Part shown: one piece after another, positions 17,302-21,063 of the stretch
Layout of the letters: every line of letters begins with the position of its first letter
Numbering within the stretch: the first letter of the stretch is position 1
NCBI GenBank assembly: GCA_013115135.1
Contig: JABANP010000712.1
Location: 1-21,063 of the forward strand
Direction: 5' to 3'
DNA from: Perkinsus olseni
Lineage: Eukaryota > Perkinsozoa > Perkinsida > Perkinsidae
DNA length: 21,063 bases
Notes under the pieces: model-generated
What the model saw: the letters and a program-made list of their open reading frames with translations, nothing else
Told to the model about the DNA's origin: nothing
Database searches by the model: none
Program-made: the position numbers and the translations under genes

Positions 17302-17456
17302 TTATATCACGACTGGGGACCACAGTGTGGCGAAAAGAGGGTGACACACTGTGTTCTGTCTTCCATTGGGAGACTTTGGAAGGTATGTCAGGCATAAGAC
17401 GCCGGCGATTGTTGCGAGGAATTCAGTTTCAATCAATAATCTTCGATCTTTGTTGA
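17226..17456 (+). other. Chimeric read-through ORF from the 3' LTR
   Basis: The 25 LTR-encoded Gag codons (MNDSDSPTDTELSLGRTVLE...) continue in frame for 51 codons of flanking DNA (VISRLGTTVWRKEGDTLCSV...), ending at 17456. The flank part is probably not a real gene. It is noted because LTR transcription would place this start codon on host transcripts. Confidence 0.4.
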
Positions 17457-17926
17457 ATATTTTAAATGTAAAGGTGTAAATTTACAGTATAGCGACATCT
17501 GAGCTTCAGATTCTGAGGGTCACGCGTCACTCCCGACGATGACCATGACCATGCTGGCGCTCCAGTAGCTGGGAACGATGCTCCTACGCGAAAGGTTCGT
17601 CGTAGATAACGTAGCGAGCATCGCCAGGAGCAGGACCCCCGTAACGACTCAGATTCCTCAGATTGCAGATTCCGACTCGGAATCTCTAAGGTGATTTTCC
17701 TTGTGTTCAAGACACTCCTATGAGAAATGCCTCGGACTCGGATAGTAGCCTAACTCGTTGAGCCAACTCTTGGCTGGAGTCTCCTGCGATGCAACGCTTG
17801 TGTGAAACTCGGAGGTTCAAACTCCGCATCAGTGAAACCTCTGAGTGTGGGGAGGGGGAGTGGGGCGTGCGAGCGCCGGAACCTGAGGCAAGCGCAGTTC
17901 CGTGAGGGAGCTCTCGGAACCGCCGA
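17302..17926. other. Flank between the two LTR elements
   Basis: There is no clear gene. A 9-bp-stem hairpin (CACAGTGTG/CACACTGTG, 17321-17353) and an AGATTCCG/CGGAATCT stem (about 17665-17683) are visible. A plus-strand frame around 17530-17700 reads acidic then basic text (TPDDDHDHAGAPVAGNDAPT, then RKVRRR and a stop), which may be a decayed coding relic. Confidence 0.4.
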
Positions 17927-18028
17927 TGTCAGCTGTGTTACTGGTTGAGCTTGGCATAACACAAGGGAAGTACTTGAGAGTAGAAGCATACTTATTAGTG
18001 CGAATACGTAAGGCAGACTACTAGCCAT
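17750..18028 (-). other. Chimeric ORF: LTR-encoded signal peptide into flank
   Basis: ATG 18028 lies in the 3' LTR. Thirty-four codons (starting MASSLPYVFALISMLLL and ending QPVTQLT) are LTR sequence and form a convincing signal peptide: short n-region, long Leu-rich core, and a Cys-Gln-Ala region for cleavage. The frame then reads about 58 codons of flank (Arg/Pro-rich, SAVPRAPSRNCACLRFRRSH...) to a stop at 17750. The flank part has no recognisable domain. Confidence 0.45.
17923..17926. repeat. Target-site duplication CCGA (left)
   Basis: CCGA abuts the TGTC end of the left LTR and is repeated directly after the GACA end of the right LTR at 20655-20658. Confidence 0.75.
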
Positions 18029-18080
18029 AGCTTAGCTAAGGGATATGGAGGTACACAAATGGAGACACGAGTATCCGACA
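17927..18080 (-). repeat. 3' LTR (154 bp) of the minus-strand element
   Basis: It has the same length and boundaries as the copy at 20501-20654 (TGTC...GACA on either strand). Differences seen by eye are TACTTGAG against TACATAAG and GGTACAC against GGAACAC. It contains the same ATG (18028) and 34-codon leader as the 5' LTR. Confidence 0.9.
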
Positions 18081-18093
18081 CGCCCCCTCTCCC
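18081..18093 (-). promoter_or_regulatory. Polypurine tract
   Basis: On the minus strand GGGAGAGGGGGCG sits directly before the TGTC start of the 3' LTR, the position where plus-strand DNA synthesis is primed in LTR retroelements. Confidence 0.6.
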
Positions 18094-18111
18094 GAGATCG
18101 TCAAAACTTAG

Positions 18112-19320
18112 TCAATTATGCTCACTCATGAGCTTACGGGCCGAACGATTCAAAGTAACTTGATTACCTGGTCCTATACGGATCCCAGATAAACGTTGAA
18201 TATCATCATTAATTAGATCAAACTCTTCTACAGAGTCATCAATAAAAATTACGTCGTCACATATACTAGCAGGATGGCCCAGACAGACAGCTCGATTTTT
18301 ATCAACATCAACAGCTTGATAAAGAGTATTATTCATCATGAAGAAGTCAGCTTCTTGGAGGTCACGGCCTGTAGAAGACGCCTTGGGTGAAGCAACAGCG
18401 GCTTCGATGGTAGCCTCATTCTTCGCATCCATACCTTGATAATACTTCTTGACATTGCTGATGGCTTGAGGCCGCTTGAGGCCTTCCAATAGGACTTGCC
18501 CTTTCGCATTGAAGCCGATAACTCGGAAGGGGCCTCTCCAAGCCTGACGAAACTTGTCACCAGAGAGGTCTGACCATACCAAGACAAAGTCGTTCACCAC
18601 TGGAATATCACGGGGGACTTTTCCACGGGTGTCTACCAGAAGACGATCACTTTCCCGATTAGACATCCATTCCCCATCCCAGACCAAACGTAAACGAAGC
18701 TGCTCTCGAAGATCAACTAGTCTCGCCTGCTGATCGGCGGAAATCATCCACAACGGGGAAGACACAGGAGGCTTGTAAGCAAAGAACAACATATCCGGTG
18801 ACAACATACGGCCGTCACGTAGCAGTGAAGACTGGTTTAGGGCACGAGTCGCCTTATAGAGGTGCGTGTGCCACAGTTCCGTCTTCTTAGTAGCTGCCAA
18901 AACCCTCAATAATTTAGAGATAGTAGCATGCCGTCTCTCCAAGGGAGCTCGACTCCAAGGACTGTTTGGAGCATCATAAACCACACGTGAACCATCTTCC
19001 ACCGTGACCGAGAGGAACTCTTTCGAGAGGAACTCGCTACCACAATCAACCGAGATAATAGGTATTACTCCAAAGTCAGCCGTAACCTCACGGTGTACCT
19101 GGGCTATCTCGCGACCACTGCGAGTGTGCAGAGGGCGTACAACCGTCTTCCCGGAGTAAAGACAGGTATACGTTAAAATATAGTTGAAAGGTGGCTTACC
19201 CAAACGTTCATAAGCCTTAGCTCGATAGATAGGGCCAAAAACATCCAACCCAACTCTATACCAAGGGATAGTTATAAGCTCTCGGACACCGCAGTAATGT
19301 TGGATGCGATCCCTAGCCGC
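18112..19320 (-). CDS. Integrase catalytic core and C-terminus
   Basis: In frame the reading begins upstream of any ATG with RIQHYCGVRELITIPWYRVG, so it is a continuation of the zinc-binding part across a short indel near 19320 (CTAG repeats). D1 is in LDVFGPIYRAK, D2 in SVDCGSEFLSKEF and the Glu in SPWSRAPLERRHATISKLLR, an intact DDE set. A GPF-type DNA-binding region (AWRGPFRVIGFNAKGQVLLE) and NVKKYYQ follow. About 100 acidic/polar residues extend to the stop at 18112. From the first non-ATG candidate start (TTG 19248) the product is 378 residues. Confidence 0.8.
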   Translation of the reverse strand, partial: AARDRIQHYCGVRELITIPWYRVGLDVFGPIYRAKAYERLGKPPFNYILTYTCLYSGKTVVRPLHTRSGREIAQVHREVTADFGVIPIISVDCGSEFLSKEFLSVTVEDGSRVVYDAPNSPWSRAPLERRHATISKLLRVLAATKKTELWHTHLYKATRALNQSSLLRDGRMLSPDMLFFAYKPPVSSPLWMISADQQARLVDLREQLRLRLVWDGEWMSNRESDRLLVDTRGKVPRDIPVVNDFVLVWSDLSGDKFRQAWRGPFRVIGFNAKGQVLLEGLKRPQAISNVKKYYQGMDAKNEATIEAAVASPKASSTGRDLQEADFFMMNNTLYQAVDVDKNRAVCLGHPASICDDVIFIDDSVEEFDLINDDIQRLSGIRIGPGNQVTLNRSARKLMSEHN

Positions 19321-19943
19321 TAGGGCCTAGCGACACGCTGGCACGTATCACAAGCTTTGAGCAAACCGTGCACAAACTTCTTCTGTCCTTGCCAGGTGCA
19401 GTAAGACTTGATCAAGGTGTGCACAATACCGGCACAGGCATGAGCGGTGCATTCATGGACATACCATACCAATCCTCGGAGTAGGTCCTTCAAGTCATGC
19501 GAGAAGGGCAGTATTAGTTGTGGCACAAGATCACCGCTAGGAGAGTACAAGGTAACCTGATACCATAGGCCATTGATACATAAGAAACGATTATCCGAGA
19601 CAGAGATTTCAAGCTCGGACTGTTTCTCAATCAACCAGCTTTTGAAGGTAAGATTAAGAAACTGACCATCAGTAGTGGGCTTACCTCGAGCTTGGCGTTC
19701 TACACGACACCAGGCTCGGAGGATCCGGAGTTTCCTCCAAGACATCACAAACCAATCAGAGACCAGACTACACCCTAGAATGCCGGGGTGAGAGGTTAGA
19801 ACAAGGTCTTCTGATGAACGTACGTCCTCGTCACAACCACTATCAGCCGGAGATCTTGTCAACATGGCTTTAGGTTGACCTTGCGCAGAGCGGACTTGTT
19901 GCTGACGCTCCGTTTTCACCGATGAAGACGTTGTCAACGTCAC
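19320..19943 (-). pseudogene. Integrase N-terminal zinc-binding part, frameshifted
   Basis: The frame ends with an HHCC-type domain: VWYVHECTAHACAGIVHTLI, a WQGQKKFVHGLLKACDTCQRVA stretch with the CxxC, then a stop after ARP. The integrase core continues in another frame. Upstream of it is SWLIEKQSELEISVSDNRFL, then a hydrophobic beta-rich segment. There is no ATG at the 5' edge (GTG), where it follows the RNase H frame by a frame change at 19940. Confidence 0.7.
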
Positions 19944-20602
19944 GTTGATAAGGCCAACATCAAAGACTCCGTGAGGGCATATCTCGTGAGGGCATTTCTC
20001 GTGAGACCATCCGCTGTGTTGACACTTCCCGGGACCAAATTATACCTCACATTTTCGAGGACTGGGTCCGGGACACTAACAGCCACCGCATTGAGCAGTC
20101 GCTCTTGTAGAAGGCTTTGGGAGGCATCAATCACATTATCGCCCAAAGGAGTTGGTTTCCAGTGCTTCAGCATTTTACAACAGGTAGAGTTGTCAGTGTA
20201 GAGCTCGATTGGAGCATCATGATGACCGCGAATCACTAGAACGGCCGAAACCAAAGCTGAAGTAGCCGCAATCAATTCCTTGGTGTTAATGTGGGCAGTT
20301 AAATGGCCAATACGAGAGAATAGCGCATGCTCAAACCACAGAGGTATGAATAGCTTACCCGAGAAGTCATAGCGGGGTTGTAGGGGGCCTTTGATGGACT
20401 TCAAGATCTCACGCAACTCAGAAACATCCACTGCATCCATACCAACGGCCACCTCCTCCAAAAACTGACCAGCGATATAACCATCCTGCATCGGGTACCA
20501 TGTCAGCTGTGTTACTGGTTGAGCTTGGCATAACACAAGGGAAGTACATAAGAGTAGAAGCATACTTATTAGTGCGAATACGTAAGGCAGACTACTAGCC
20601 AT
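19940..20602 (-). pseudogene. RNase H remnant fused to the LTR-encoded signal peptide
   Basis: ATG 20602 in the 5' LTR starts the 34-codon hydrophobic leader, which passes in frame through the PBS (codons TGG TAC CCG) into the internal region. There it reads DFSGKLFIPLWFEHALFSRI, HINTKELIAATSAL (RNase H Glu), IELYTDNSTCCKMLKHW (Asp) and LVPGSVNTADGLTRNAL (C-terminal motif). The first catalytic Asp context is not evident. RT and everything before it are missing, so the fusion is probably the product of an internal deletion; the leader may originally have begun another protein. Confidence 0.65.
20483..20500 (-). other. Primer-binding site
   Basis: Directly after the 5' LTR (minus strand) comes TGGTACCCGATGCAGGAT. 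TGG pairs with the CCA end of a tRNA, as in most LTR retroelements. The exact tRNA is not assigned. Confidence 0.5.
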
Positions 20603-20654
20603 AGCTTAGCTAAGGGATATGGAGGAACACAAATGGAGACACGAGTATCCGACA
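20501..20654 (-). repeat. 5' LTR (154 bp) of the minus-strand element
   Basis: The inverted TGTC/GACA ends and CCGA outside fix the boundaries. The repeat carries the ATG (20602) and the signal-peptide codons. Transcription would start within the first ~50 bp if the leader is translated. Confidence 0.9.
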
Positions 20655-20658
20655 CCGA
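20655..20658. repeat. Target-site duplication CCGA (right)
   Basis: This matches CCGA at 17923-17926, directly outside the right LTR end. Confidence 0.75.
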
Positions 20659-21063
20659 AACCCCGGCGATCACGGACTTGCAGGCCCATGAAAGCCGAGT
20701 ATTCGACCAAGCACCTTGCCCTGGTAACGGTGCTAGACACGTCCAGCCCGCCCCATTGTTTGGATGGTGACGAGCCCACCCACACTCTCGGTTTTGCAGG
20801 GTTCAGGGAGGGTGGCTTGAAGCGAGAGAGAGGCCTGGCGGCGCGACCTACGCGTCTCCGCAGGGACGCAGCCGTCTTCCTCCCGAATATGAATGAGTCA
20901 ACTCAACTCGAGTAGCCGAAGGCAGAAACAGAGTCTGATCCTAGCGCTAGCTGTGCAGCTGGTGTCCCAATGCTGCACCTTTGTGTCGAATGTCCGGGAC
21001 ATTATGTCCCCACACGGCCGAGCTTCACCGACGGTATGTGACTCCGTCCATACCTCCAGAAGA
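20659..21063. other. Right flank, unassigned
   Basis: The plus-strand frame at 20619-20915 starts inside the LTR and has no recognisable domain. If the element and one CCGA copy are removed, a plus-strand frame that opens near 17753 stays open across the junction to a TGA near 20770. I cannot identify it. Confidence 0.35.

Larger units (their letters stand above)
17927..20654 (-). mobile_element. Internally deleted LTR retrotransposon (RNase H-integrase only)
   Basis: The 2,728-bp element is read on the minus strand. The 154-bp LTRs (20654-20501 and 18080-17927) begin TGTC and end GACA and differ at about three positions. It is flanked by a CCGA duplication. A PBS-like TGGTACCCGATGC follows the 5' LTR and a purine tract precedes the 3' LTR. 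Inside are only RNase H and integrase; gag, protease and RT are absent. Domain order suggests Ty3/gypsy ancestry. It is a different family from the plus-strand element upstream. Confidence 0.88.

Noticed and set aside
10753..17306. Target-site duplication and TG...CA ends for the gypsy-like element
   Set aside because: The bases next to the repeat limits do not match on the two sides, and the ends read CTACAG...CTACAG; no duplication can be claimed.
17927..20654. Env-like protein suggested by the signal peptide
   Set aside because: Nothing after the leader resembles an envelope or has a further membrane segment; what follows is RNase H or flank.

Overview
The window looks like repeat-rich nuclear DNA of a eukaryote, most likely a protist. 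The evidence is three different retroelement types packed side by side, minisatellites, a tRNA-like Pol III unit, and a candidate gene with a GT-AG intron. A Perkinsus-like alveolate is my best guess from the general look of the retroelement proteins. That guess is not proven by anything in the sequence.

Layout. Positions 1-3717 are mostly non-coding: small hairpins, a candidate small secreted-protein gene with one intron (1045-1491), two related arrays of ~20-bp units (1699-1826 and 2367-2452), and a 35-bp minisatellite (about 2946-3400) that decays up to 3717. Positions 3718-9306 are a degenerate tyrosine-recombinase retrotransposon of the DIRS order. It has a Gag-like ORF, reverse transcriptase/RNase H remnants, a tyrosine recombinase, and split direct repeats arranged A1 ... 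B1-A2-B2, the architecture of PAT/Ngaro-type elements. Positions 9307-10757 hold an unrecognised minus-strand open frame, a MITE-like perfect inverted repeat, several hairpins, a 33-bp tandem repeat and a tRNA-like sequence with a Pol III-type T-run.

Positions 10758-17301 are a second element, a Ty3/gypsy-like LTR retrotransposon on the plus strand. It has 330/312-bp LTRs, a gag frame starting inside the LTR, a 0.9-kb stretch with no recognisable protease, and RT, RNase H and integrase spread over three frames. After a 0.6-kb flank, positions 17927-20654 are a third element on the minus strand. It is a short LTR retrotransposon with 154-bp TGTC...GACA LTRs, a CCGA target-site duplication, a plausible PBS and polypurine tract, and only RNase H plus integrase inside. 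Its LTR encodes a signal-peptide-like leader. The last ~400 bp are unassigned flank.

None of the elements has intact genes. Each is broken by one-base shifts or short indels, several beside homopolymer runs, so both genuine decay and assembly error are possible. The two most interesting themes are (a) the split-direct-repeat recombinase element, whose three junctions share a GA dinucleotide, and (b) two unrelated LTR families whose LTRs each carry an ATG and the first 25-34 codons of a protein, so that the 3' LTR continues in frame into flanking DNA.
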